From positions 1-64,000 of the forward strand of contig JAGXNT010000031.1 of NCBI GenBank assembly GCA_019894765.1: a stretch of 64,000 nucleotides of DNA, written 5' to 3'. The notes beneath the pieces were generated by a model. It saw only the letters and a list, made by a program, of their open reading frames with translations, did not search any database and had not been told where the DNA came from. The DNA is from Candidatus Heimdallarchaeota archaeon (GTDB taxonomy: Archaea; Asgardarchaeota; Heimdallarchaeia; JABLTI01). Shown here piece by piece: positions 53,772-61,741 of this stretch; positions within the stretch are counted from its first letter, which is position 1, and each line of letters starts with the position of its first letter. The position numbers and the translations under genes were made by a program.

Positions 53772-54779
53772 ATGTCGAAGACAAATAATATTCAAGACTC
53801 AGAAATTATAATTTTAAAGAGAGATGAATCCGATGAATTCATTGACCTGCTATTGCTTTGTTTTGGTGAAGGATTAGAGCGAGATAGGGTCAATCTAGTG
53901 GAAATTGGAAAATTAATGAAGAAAATTAACAAACCATTTTATCGTTTCTTAATGAAAATGATGAAAGTTGAAATGACTAATTATGGCATCAAACGTGATG
54001 GAAAGCTTGTTAGTGCTTTAACATTATCCACTGAAAAGAAAACTGGAACTATAGGTAATGTAATGACGCATCCAGATTACCGTCGAAAGGGATATGCCAA
54101 GAAATTATTCCGAAAAGCGGTAGCTGATGGAAAAAAATTAGGCTTAAACAAAATCACTTTAGATGTTCATGCTCAGAATACTGGAGCAATAAAATTATAT
54201 GAAAACGAAGGATTTCAGAGATTTTATCACACAGGAAAACTAAAGTTTGACCTTTCACAAAACAAAATTTCTACAAATGATTCTGTGATTCTAAAAGAGA
54301 TTAACAATATAGATTTCGAATTTTATGATAGTCTTTTGGATGTATGCTATCCTCAAAAAATGCTTGAACAACGTGATAGAAACAAGATGGCCAAAGATTA
54401 CATTCCTAATCGATTTATACGGTTCCTCGTTACGAAAGTAGCTGGACAGAAGATATACTTTTACTCACTATACAAAAATGGTGATAAAAATACAAGAGGA
54501 TATGTGAGTGCAGCGACATCAAGAATTGAAGAAGGATTAAGTATCTCATCACCTCTGGTAAAGAATGAAGATATTGATTTAGTATTACCTGCTATTTCAA
54601 AATTGACTACAATGATTACCAATGATACAAATTATTTGAAACTTAATTTGTCCATGCACAGAAAAGCTCTTTTTGATGAGTTAATTAAATCTGGATTTGA
54701 GTTAACAGATGAATCCATCTATATGAATATAAAATTCGGTGAAGAAAAAACTAAACTAGGTGAAACAAAAAATGAATGA
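53772..54779 (+). CDS. GNAT acetyltransferase with extra C-terminal GNAT-like half
   Basis: A 335-residue protein. The first half is a standard GNAT: GIKRDGKLVSALTLS, IGNVMTHPDYRRKGYAKKLF (acetyl-CoA loop RRKGYA), LDVHAQNTGAIKLYENEGFQ. The second half (180-325) has strand/helix order like a degenerate GNAT without a Q/RxxGxG loop. The gene end overlaps the methyltransferase start by eight bases, so the two are coupled and may modify the same molecule. Confidence 0.84.
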   Translation: MSKTNNIQDSEIIILKRDESDEFIDLLLLCFGEGLERDRVNLVEIGKLMKKINKPFYRFLMKMMKVEMTNYGIKRDGKLVSALTLSTEKKTGTIGNVMTHPDYRRKGYAKKLFRKAVADGKKLGLNKITLDVHAQNTGAIKLYENEGFQRFYHTGKLKFDLSQNKISTNDSVILKEINNIDFEFYDSLLDVCYPQKMLEQRDRNKMAKDYIPNRFIRFLVTKVAGQKIYFYSLYKNGDKNTRGYVSAATSRIEEGLSISSPLVKNEDIDLVLPAISKLTTMITNDTNYLKLNLSMHRKALFDELIKSGFELTDESIYMNIKFGEEKTKLGETKNE

Positions 54780-55350
54780 CATGCCAGATCAGGAAAAAAT
54801 GCAAATTGCTGAAGCCCAGAAACCAATATTGGAACCCATCGAGGAAAAAGGATTTATCCTTGACGTTGGTGGTGGAGGAGAAGGAGTAATTGGTCAATTA
54901 ATGGGAAAACAAGTAATTTCAATTGACAAAAACAAAAGAGAATTAGAAGAAGCCCCAAGCGACAATCTGAAAATTGTTATGGATGCAACAGATCTCCAAT
55001 TTTTAGATGAAACTTTTGGAACAGCTGTTTCATTCTATACACTAATGTATATGGATAAAGAAGTAAAACAAAAAACAATAAACGAAGTTTATCGGGTGTT
55101 AAAACCCGGAGGGAAATTCTTAATATGGGATTCAGAGATTCCAAGTGAGAAACCCAATAATAAGGTCGAGTTTTACGTTGTACCACTTCAAATCACATTA
55201 CCAAAAAAGGAAATTGGAACAAGTTATGGTGTGAGATTTCTTTTTCAAGATAAGAAATTAATAACAGAAATGTGCAAGAAAGCTGGCTTTGAATTAAATG
55301 TAAAAGCAGAAAAAGATTCAATGTTTTACTTTGAATTTCTAAAAAAATAA
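54772..55350 (+). CDS. SAM-dependent methyltransferase (class I)
   Basis: About 192 residues. Motif I FILDVGGGGEGVIGQL, then ISIDKNKRELE, VMDATDLQFLDETFG, and post-motif YRVLKPGGKFLIWDSEIP: a Methyltransf_11-type fold. The start is ATG 54772, preferred to the GTG at 54760 inside the upstream gene. Substrate unknown; coupling to a GNAT suggests a two-step modification. Probably cytosolic. Confidence 0.85.
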   Translation: MNDMPDQEKMQIAEAQKPILEPIEEKGFILDVGGGGEGVIGQLMGKQVISIDKNKRELEEAPSDNLKIVMDATDLQFLDETFGTAVSFYTLMYMDKEVKQKTINEVYRVLKPGGKFLIWDSEIPSEKPNNKVEFYVVPLQITLPKKEIGTSYGVRFLFQDKKLITEMCKKAGFELNVKAEKDSMFYFEFLKK

Positions 55351-55359
55351 AAGGTAAGA

Positions 55360-56130
55360 TTATCCCTTAGGATAATTCTTATTCTTCTTCTTTTCACTTC
55401 TTTTTCCCATAGATGCCATATAGATTACGAATTGTTCTTCTCCATCTATTCCGAGAATATCATTCATTTTCTCATCATAGAAAGCAGCAATTGCACAGCA
55501 ACCGGAATCAATGTTTTCAACTGCTAGATACAGATTCTGTGCTACATGACCAATATCTAAGTGGAGATAGCGATAACTTCTTTGTCCATATCTCCAAGCT
55601 ATTCGGTAAGGAATAGCAACCCAAATGAAAGTTACAGCTCCTGCTTTAACCATATTTTGACCATAAGCACCTTCTACAACTCGATCAGCAATATCCTCAG
55701 TGAGATCAATTTCAACCAGTTTATGTTCGAGAGCTAAATACCGATAAACCCCTGGTTTTAGATCTTCTACATTGTTGATTAGAAGATATGTTTCAAACGC
55801 ATGTCTAGCTCCTGCTGAAGGGACTGTTCTTTTAGTCCAGATTTTACCGACTTCTTTAATTCCTTGTGTTGCCCATAAAAGCCATGCTAATTCGTTAAGA
55901 GTTAGTGCTTCTGGACTATATTTCCGAACACTTTTTCTTTCCTCAATTGCCTTCCTTAAATCCCATTTAGGAACGTCAATTTTTTCCGGAGCAGGTAAAT
56001 CGATAATTTTCTTAGATGTATCGTAATCAGTCTGGAGAGGAGGATTTGTTACTCCTTTTCTCTGGTCAGATTCATCCAGATATTTGTACTTTGTTTTTTC
56101 CATAAATTCTTGACCAATGCCTTTTTTCAT
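55360..56130 (-). CDS. SagB-type nitroreductase-like flavoprotein
   Basis: About 256 residues. IDLPAPEKIDVPKWDLRKAI leader, ERKSVRKYSPEALTLNELAWLLWATQGI in two parts, RTVPSAGARHAFETYLLI, VYRYLALEHKL, LHLDIGHVAQNLYLAVENI, and QFVIYMASMGKR. A full FMN-binding SagB/ThcOx-like domain, second in the window after 33228. ATG 56130 is preferred to the TTG at 56139. No RiPP genes nearby; the substrate is unknown. Confidence 0.87.
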   Translation of the reverse strand: MKKGIGQEFMEKTKYKYLDESDQRKGVTNPPLQTDYDTSKKIIDLPAPEKIDVPKWDLRKAIEERKSVRKYSPEALTLNELAWLLWATQGIKEVGKIWTKRTVPSAGARHAFETYLLINNVEDLKPGVYRYLALEHKLVEIDLTEDIADRVVEGAYGQNMVKAGAVTFIWVAIPYRIAWRYGQRSYRYLHLDIGHVAQNLYLAVENIDSGCCAIAAFYDEKMNDILGIDGEEQFVIYMASMGKRSEKKKNKNYPKG

Positions 56131-56210
56131 ATGCGTCAACTCAATAATTCAATTAGTTCTAAGAGTTCAAACAAATATAAATTCTCATCTTACGAAATTA
56201 AACTTTAGAT

Positions 56211-56226
56211 TAAATTTAAGTATTTA
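56211..56226 (+). promoter_or_regulatory. TATA box of the GrpB gene
   Basis: TAAATTTAAGTATTTA ends 18 bases before ATG 56244, in leaderless arrangement. Confidence 0.45.
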
Positions 56227-56243
56227 TCATCGAATTATTATCT

Positions 56244-56786
56244 ATGTTTGAAAAACTTCGTGTTTTGGAATATAATCCGGAATGGCCTGAAATTTATAAT
56301 CTCGAAAAAAGTAAAATTCAGGAGAAAATCGGAGAATATATTGCATCCATAGATCACATAGGGAGTACTGCAGTCGAAGGTCTAGTTGCTAAACCAATTA
56401 TTGATATTCTAATTGGATTAAATTCACTTGATGATGCACAATATTGCATCCCAAAACTAGAAGAATTAAACTACGAATATGTTCCCGAATTTGAGGATGT
56501 GCTCCCTGAAAGAAGATACTTACGCAAACCACCGGAAGGACAAGGTCCAAGAGATTACCACATTCACATGGTTGAATTGAAGAGTTATTTCTGGAAAAGA
56601 CAATTGATATTTAGAGATTATCTTAGAAAGTTTCCCGAAGCTGCTAAAGAATATGGTGATTTGAAATTAAAATTAGCAGCAGAATTACTAGATGACCGAC
56701 GAGCTTATTCCGAAGGAAAAACAGATTTCATACTTGGCATACTTGAGAAAGTAGAGAAAGAAACAGAAGGAAATCAGAAGGAGTAG
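56244..56786 (+). CDS. GrpB/UPF0157 family protein (nucleotidyltransferase fold)
   Basis: A 180-residue protein with all family marks: VLEYNPEWPEIYNLEK, SIDHIGSTAVEGLVAKPIIDILIG in two parts (the GS and D-x-D of a nucleotidyltransferase fold), RRYLRKPPEGQGPRDYHIHMV, and FRDYLRKFPEAAKEYGDLK. Members may transfer nucleotides to small molecules; fusions to dephospho-CoA kinase are known. Cytosolic. Convergent with the TPR gene, the two stops being three bases apart. Confidence 0.9.
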   Translation: MFEKLRVLEYNPEWPEIYNLEKSKIQEKIGEYIASIDHIGSTAVEGLVAKPIIDILIGLNSLDDAQYCIPKLEELNYEYVPEFEDVLPERRYLRKPPEGQGPRDYHIHMVELKSYFWKRQLIFRDYLRKFPEAAKEYGDLKLKLAAELLDDRRAYSEGKTDFILGILEKVEKETEGNQKE

Positions 56787-56789
56787 CAA

Positions 56790-57632
56790 TTATTCCCCAT
56801 ATGCCAAATCCTCATATTCTGCTGCTTTATCGAAATCTTCAGCTTCTTCGTATGCTGAAGCTAAATTATGCAAGGCTTCAAAATACTTCGGCTCAATTTC
56901 GACTGCTGTTTTGAAGCATTCTATTGCTGCAGAGAGATCACCAATCATAGCATAGACGACTCCCAAATTATTATAGGCTAAATGATAAAATGGGTTTAGC
57001 TCGATTGATTGTTCAAAATTCTTGATTGCTTCTTCAAATTCCTTCTTATCAACATGAATTAGCCCCAGGAAATTATATGGTTCATAATATAGTGAATCAA
57101 TATCAAGGGCTTCTTGGAAGAAGTCAATTGCTTTTTCTTGTTCATTTAATTGCATGTAAGCTCTGCCTAAAGTATTATACGCAACTTGATATCTTGAATT
57201 AATAACTAACGCTCTTTGACAGACATCAATTGCTTCCTCTATATCTCCTCTTTCTAAATAACTGATACCAAGATTTACCATTGCTTCGTAATAGTCTGGT
57301 TTAATATCAAGAACTTCAAGAAAACATGCTATAGCCATTGTATTGTCGCCGATTTTTGTATAATTTGTTCCCAAATTAACTAATGCTTCCATATAATCAG
57401 GATTCAATTCTAGTGCTTTCTTGTAACACTTAATTCCTTTATCTAGTTGATTTTGATAATCATAAGCAACTCCAAGGAGAAACCATGCACGAGGATTTTT
57501 ATTTTGTAGGTCGGTTGCTTTTTGAAAGAACTCTATGGCGTTTTCAAATTTCCCACTTTGTATACCTGCCACTAACCCCATCTCGAGTAATTCTTCAGGA
57601 TTGTCTATTTCTTGAATGCCCCGTTCTGCCAT
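56790..57632 (-). CDS. TPR repeat protein
   Basis: A 280-residue protein of about seven TPRs after a short head (GIQEIDNPEELLEMGLVAGI): FFQKATDLQNKNPRAWFLLG, YKKALELNPDYMEALVNLGT, FLEVLDIKPDYYEAMVNLGI, CQRALVINSRYQVAYNTLGR, FEQSIELNPFYHLAYNNLGV, FKTAVEIEPKYFEALHNLAS. No other domain. A cytosolic adaptor; partner unknown. It resembles repeats of the 38406 gene. Confidence 0.88.
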   Translation of the reverse strand: MAERGIQEIDNPEELLEMGLVAGIQSGKFENAIEFFQKATDLQNKNPRAWFLLGVAYDYQNQLDKGIKCYKKALELNPDYMEALVNLGTNYTKIGDNTMAIACFLEVLDIKPDYYEAMVNLGISYLERGDIEEAIDVCQRALVINSRYQVAYNTLGRAYMQLNEQEKAIDFFQEALDIDSLYYEPYNFLGLIHVDKKEFEEAIKNFEQSIELNPFYHLAYNNLGVVYAMIGDLSAAIECFKTAVEIEPKYFEALHNLASAYEEAEDFDKAAEYEDLAYGE

Positions 57633-57697
57633 AACCTTTGAGTCCTATTTATTCTATAGTGGGAAATGGAAATCATTTAATCTTATATCAAATAATT

Positions 57698-57736
57698 AAG
57701 GCGAGATTTTTGTCGTCAATTATCTATTTTCGCCTT
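57698..57736. repeat. Inverted repeat in intergenic spacer
   Basis: AAGGCGA (57698-57704) and TCGCCTT (57730-57736) face each other across 25 bases and are followed by TTTATTTCGTTTT on the plus strand. The 209-base spacer (57633-57841) otherwise holds only AT-rich DNA. The left arm and following bases resemble the region before the decayed TPR gene at 7662 (TTAAGGCGGG...TTGGCGTC). Confidence 0.35.
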
Positions 57737-57841
57737 TTTATTTCGTTTTACAGCACTAAACGACTTCTACACATAGAACTCTAAAATAAATATAAACCAC
57801 TTTCGGAATGTGCAAATTAGAGACAAAAATCAAAGATTTTG

Positions 57842-58252
57842 CTAGTGTTGATGGAATAATCTCATATGTTCAATTTTCATGCATTTATCCATGACAATTG
57901 GTATCCCATTATCATCTGCAATTTTTTTCGCTTCTTCATTTGTAATACCAAGTTGCAACCAGATCAACTTGGGTTTGAGTTTCACAGCTTCTGCTACAAC
58001 AGCAGGGGTATCTTCACTTGGTCTAAAAACATCCACAATATCAACCTGCACTGGAATATCTATCAATTTTGGATAGACTTTTTCATCAAGAATAGTTTCT
58101 GCTAATGGATTAACTGGTATAATGGTGTAACCATGTTCTTTCAGATATTTTGGTATCGAATGAGCTGCTTTACTTGGATTTCTAGAAGCTCCAACAACTG
58201 CTATGGTTTTGCCTTTCTTTAGTATTTCAACTATTTCCGGTGTAATTGACAT
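57842..58252 (-). CDS. CoA-binding domain protein (YccU-like)
   Basis: About 136 residues: TIAVVGASRNPSKAAHSIPKYL, GYTIIPVNPLAETILDEKVY in adjacent parts, DIVDVFRPSEDTP, LIWLQLGITNEEA and VMDKCMKIEH. A stand-alone Rossmann-like CoA-binding domain as in succinyl-CoA synthetase alpha and YccU. The conserved terminal Cys in DKCMKIEH is present and is CoA-ylated in some homologs. ATG 58252 is preferred over the GTG at 58264. Confidence 0.9.
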   Translation of the reverse strand: MSITPEIVEILKKGKTIAVVGASRNPSKAAHSIPKYLKEHGYTIIPVNPLAETILDEKVYPKLIDIPVQVDIVDVFRPSEDTPAVVAEAVKLKPKLIWLQLGITNEEAKKIADDNGIPIVMDKCMKIEHMRLFHQH

Positions 58253-58325
58253 TGCTAAGACCACGCTAAAAAAGCATTAAGTAGTATATTATTTTTATGA
58301 ATTAGTTTTTAACAACAAGCTTATC

Positions 58326-59471
58326 TTAGAGAAAAATTTCATATTCCCCAATTTCATAGTCCTCAGTTGTTTGCCAGTAATCATCAATGGAATCCAACAT
58401 AGCTAGTTTTGATGCGCCAACATAAGGCATTAAATCGGTTTGTGCAGTCGATAGAATTCTAATGCTATTTTTACATTCAGGCAATAAAATTGCTAATTCC
58501 TCTTCTAACCTCTTTTTTAGGCCCAAGAATTTTGCTCCTCCGCCTGTTAAGCAAATGTTATTACTGAATTCATCCCACAGTCTTATGTTCAAACTCTTTA
58601 TGACATTAGCAATTGCTTGTGATAAATTGATCTCTTTCATATTGTATTTATTTCCCTCACAATCACTTCTTGGACTTTTGGTAACTTTTTCTGAGAAGAA
58701 TTTTTTAAAGAAGAATAGCTCAGGTAGTTTCCACCTTTCAGAACCAAGACTAAAGGTATATTTGTCAATATAGTATGTTATTGGTCTTTCATCAGTTTCT
58801 TTCATGTTTTGTTTATACGACTTAACGAAGCAATGATTTTCTTTTATATCTCTAATAAACATAGAATCTATGGGTCCTTCAAAGCCTTGTTTCTGTAACC
58901 ATGATCCTAATTGAAGAGTTAATTCAAGACCACCAAATGACACCTGAGCAATGTGTTCCTCTAAAATTGCAGCTTGATAAATCGGAACAATTCTAATTTG
59001 TGAAAATCCAATGTCTACAATAATTGCTGTAAATTTCTTCATTATAGGTAAATAAGCTACTAATGATAGGAAAGGATCCGAAAAGACCGTTACCTTTTCA
59101 GCTAGTAGTTCTTTGTGGAAGTATTCAAGAACAAGATCTCTAAATGGACTATTAGTTAATTCTGCAGTTGGCAAGCTTATGAGAATAGGATTTCTAACTG
59201 GATCAATTTTTAGCTTCTTAACGCTTGCTAACCAGTAAGCTTTAATGAGTTCTTCATTTGTAGTTTGACTGCCGTCTATCGGGAATCGTCGAATTCTTAC
59301 ATTCAAATCAGTACTTTGTTCAGGGAAAACAAACCGAGGATATTTTTCCCCACAAAATCCGATTTTTGTACTTGAAGCTCCATGAATAATAAGAGCAGGA
59401 GTTAAATCTAGTTCTTCCTCATTAACAGATTTAACTTCCTTAGCTATTTTTCTTTTATCCAGTTTCTTCAT
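58326..59471 (-). CDS. Actin-family (actin-related) protein
   Basis: A 381-residue cytosolic protein, about actin length. It follows actin from end to end. Phosphate-1: LIIHGASSTKIGFCGEKYPRFVFP (in two parts), equivalent to [24 protein letters not shown]. Then PFLSLVAYL; phosphate-2 TAIIVDIGFSQIRIVPI; adenosine site NICLTGGGAKFLGLKKRLEEE; C-terminal VGASKLAMLDSIDDYWQTTEDY, equivalent to [22 protein letters not shown]. Departures: actin Asp11 is lost (ID-N-G to IH-G-A), the Gln137 position appears to be Asp, and DSGDG is DIGFS. It is therefore an Arp-like, possibly non-hydrolysing member. A TTG at 59495 would add eight residues. TATA-like TATAATAT at about 59538 lies upstream. Confidence 0.9.
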   Translation of the reverse strand: MKKLDKRKIAKEVKSVNEEELDLTPALIIHGASSTKIGFCGEKYPRFVFPEQSTDLNVRIRRFPIDGSQTTNEELIKAYWLASVKKLKIDPVRNPILISLPTAELTNSPFRDLVLEYFHKELLAEKVTVFSDPFLSLVAYLPIMKKFTAIIVDIGFSQIRIVPIYQAAILEEHIAQVSFGGLELTLQLGSWLQKQGFEGPIDSMFIRDIKENHCFVKSYKQNMKETDERPITYYIDKYTFSLGSERWKLPELFFFKKFFSEKVTKSPRSDCEGNKYNMKEINLSQAIANVIKSLNIRLWDEFSNNICLTGGGAKFLGLKKRLEEELAILLPECKNSIRILSTAQTDLMPYVGASKLAMLDSIDDYWQTTEDYEIGEYEIFL

Positions 59472-59736
59472 TTTTTTACCTAACAAATGAAACAACCTTG
59501 TTTTACTAATAACATAATAATTACTTCTTTTTCTATATTATAATGATGTGGTTTTAAGAAACTAGTACTGTCGTATGCATTTTACAATAGAAGTGTTGGT
59601 AATTATATTTCATCAATCGAAATAAAGTTTTTTAACCGCTTATATTATCAATGGTTTTGATTGAGACATCATCACATGATCTTTGAAACAGGTCACACTC
59701 TATTAAGATTGTTAATATTCCAAGCTGTGAGATTTA

Positions 59737-61722
59737 ATGCTAGAACTAGAGAAAATTGACTTCAAAAAAATGGGTTTTCGTGCAGGTATAGAGGTACATC
59801 ACCAAATAAAGACGAAGAGGAAACTCTTCTGTAATTGTCCACCCATCCTTTGCGATGGAGAACCAGATTATCTATTTGAACGGTACTTCAGACCAGTATT
59901 AGGGGAAATGGGCGATTTTGATGCAGGCATGCTAATCGAGTTTGAGAAAGGATATCGAGTAATTTATCATGCATATGAGGCTTCTGTTTGTAATTATGAA
60001 CAAGATGAGCAACCTCCATTCTGGCCCGACTATGAAGGAATTTATATGGGATATGAATTAGCTCATTGGCTTAATTTTTCAGCTTTAGTAGATGAAGTTG
60101 TTGTCTCAAGAAAACAATATCTAGATGGATCAATCACAACAGGATTCCAAAGAACAATGATTGTTGCTCGAGATGGATGGGTGCCTGTTAATGGAAAGAA
60201 AATTAAAATCACAAATCTTACAGTTGAGGAAGATGCTGCAAGAAAAATCAAAACCGAAAACTTCGGACGAACAGTCTACTACAATCTTGACCGATTAGGA
60301 ATACCATTAGTTGAGGTAATCTCTGATCACGAAGATTGTGATAATCCTGATGATTTCAAGAAGTTGGCAGAATATATAGGGTTAACCTTACGATTAAGTG
60401 GTATTGCTCAAAGAGGTATAGGTTCTGTTCGTCAAGATGTTAATTTCAGCATCAAAGGAGGGAATAGAGTTGAGATTAAAGGAGTGCAAGATCTTGACAC
60501 TTTTGTTGATCTAGCTCGGAGAGAAGTAGCTCGACAAGATATGCTCATAAAAATTGCTGATATGTTGAAAGAAAGGGGATTAACAAAAGAAGAATTAGAA
60601 CATACTTATATTGATTTTACAGAAAACTTTGACCCGAAAATCATTCCTAAAAACTATATCCTTATGGGAATTCGCATCCCAAAACTTGGGGGAATTTATG
60701 GGCTTGAAATACAACCAAGCAAAGATTTCGGTCAAGATGTTATCGAAAAAACAGAACTAATTTCAGGAATTCCTAGAAGCTATCTTTTCCATTCTGATGA
60801 GATAAATCAGAAAGCGTTTAGGAGAATCCATGAAAAGAAGATGATTTTAAAGAGTGAGGATTATCAAAAGAATTTCTTTTTCCAAAATTTGACTATTGAT
60901 TTAAACAAGAAAATTAGAAAAATATTAAATCTGAAGAAAGATGATGCTTACTTTTTAGCCCTAGGTCCGCAAAAGTGGGTCATCCATGCATTAAAGAAAG
61001 TAATTGAAAGAACAAAAATGGCATTAGATGGTGTACCACAAGAGACAAGGAGATTTCTACCTGACAATAACACTGAATTTTTACGAGTGATTCATGGACA
61101 AGATCGGCTTTATCCTGACACTGATACCCCACCTATTGACATGGATATGGAAAAAATACAAAAGCTAAGAGAAAAGGTTGGAGAAAGACCTTGGGAGATT
61201 GTTAGTGAATTTGAGGAAAAGTATGGATTCTCTTTTGACCAAACTGTTAAGCTTATTCGTCATGATAGAATAAATGATATGAGAAAATTAATCGAAGAAC
61301 ACAATTTTGATCCTAATCGTTGCTATGTTTTGTTGGAGGAAACAATTCTAGCATTGACTAGAGAAGGACTAAAAGTAAAAGCTCTAACAATGAAAAAACT
61401 AGTCCAAGTTCTAAAAGGAGCACATTCGAGTGAGTTTGATTTTAATCAAATTCAACCTATATTACGATTAATTATTAGTAATCCTAAGAAGGATCTGAAA
61501 CAAATCCTCTCTGATCTTAAAATCAAAAAGATAACAGAGAAGGATATTGAACATCTTTATGATGAATCATTAAAAGAACTTGAGAAGCATCCAAGAAGAA
61601 ATGATTTCACAAAAGATGAATTGGCTGAAAAAGTAACTGGAAATATCATGAGAAGAATCAATGGAGGATTTTCTGGTAAGAGAATCTTTGAAATTGTTCT
61701 CTCAAAATTGGAGGGTAATTAA
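59737..61722 (+). CDS. gatE: Glu-tRNA(Gln) amidotransferase subunit E
   Basis: A 661-residue kinase/transamidase subunit of archaeal GatDE; it activates the glutamyl group of misacylated Glu-tRNA(Gln) and adds ammonia from GatD. Order: cradle domain as in GatB (AGIEVHHQIKTKRKLFCNCP, ITGFQRTMIVARDGW, LDRLGIPLVEVIS, RQDVNFSIKGGNRVEIKGVQ), AspRS-like GAD insertion (about 310-430: FGQDVIEKTELIS, HSDEI, ALGPQKWVI), then ETRRFLPDNNTEFLRVIHGQDRLYPDTDTPP and a helical/YqeY tail for tRNA binding. The full length is typical. It starts at ATG 59737, with gatD 19 bases downstream. Confidence 0.97.
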   Translation: MLELEKIDFKKMGFRAGIEVHHQIKTKRKLFCNCPPILCDGEPDYLFERYFRPVLGEMGDFDAGMLIEFEKGYRVIYHAYEASVCNYEQDEQPPFWPDYEGIYMGYELAHWLNFSALVDEVVVSRKQYLDGSITTGFQRTMIVARDGWVPVNGKKIKITNLTVEEDAARKIKTENFGRTVYYNLDRLGIPLVEVISDHEDCDNPDDFKKLAEYIGLTLRLSGIAQRGIGSVRQDVNFSIKGGNRVEIKGVQDLDTFVDLARREVARQDMLIKIADMLKERGLTKEELEHTYIDFTENFDPKIIPKNYILMGIRIPKLGGIYGLEIQPSKDFGQDVIEKTELISGIPRSYLFHSDEINQKAFRRIHEKKMILKSEDYQKNFFFQNLTIDLNKKIRKILNLKKDDAYFLALGPQKWVIHALKKVIERTKMALDGVPQETRRFLPDNNTEFLRVIHGQDRLYPDTDTPPIDMDMEKIQKLREKVGERPWEIVSEFEEKYGFSFDQTVKLIRHDRINDMRKLIEEHNFDPNRCYVLLEETILALTREGLKVKALTMKKLVQVLKGAHSSEFDFNQIQPILRLIISNPKKDLKQILSDLKIKKITEKDIEHLYDESLKELEKHPRRNDFTKDELAEKVTGNIMRRINGGFSGKRIFEIVLSKLEGN

Positions 61723-61741
61723 CTCTAGGGATGTGTGTTAT

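Noticed and set aside
61661..61741. Upstream extension of gatD
   Set aside because: It would lie inside gatE and adds no conserved sequence; ATG 61742 fits the family.
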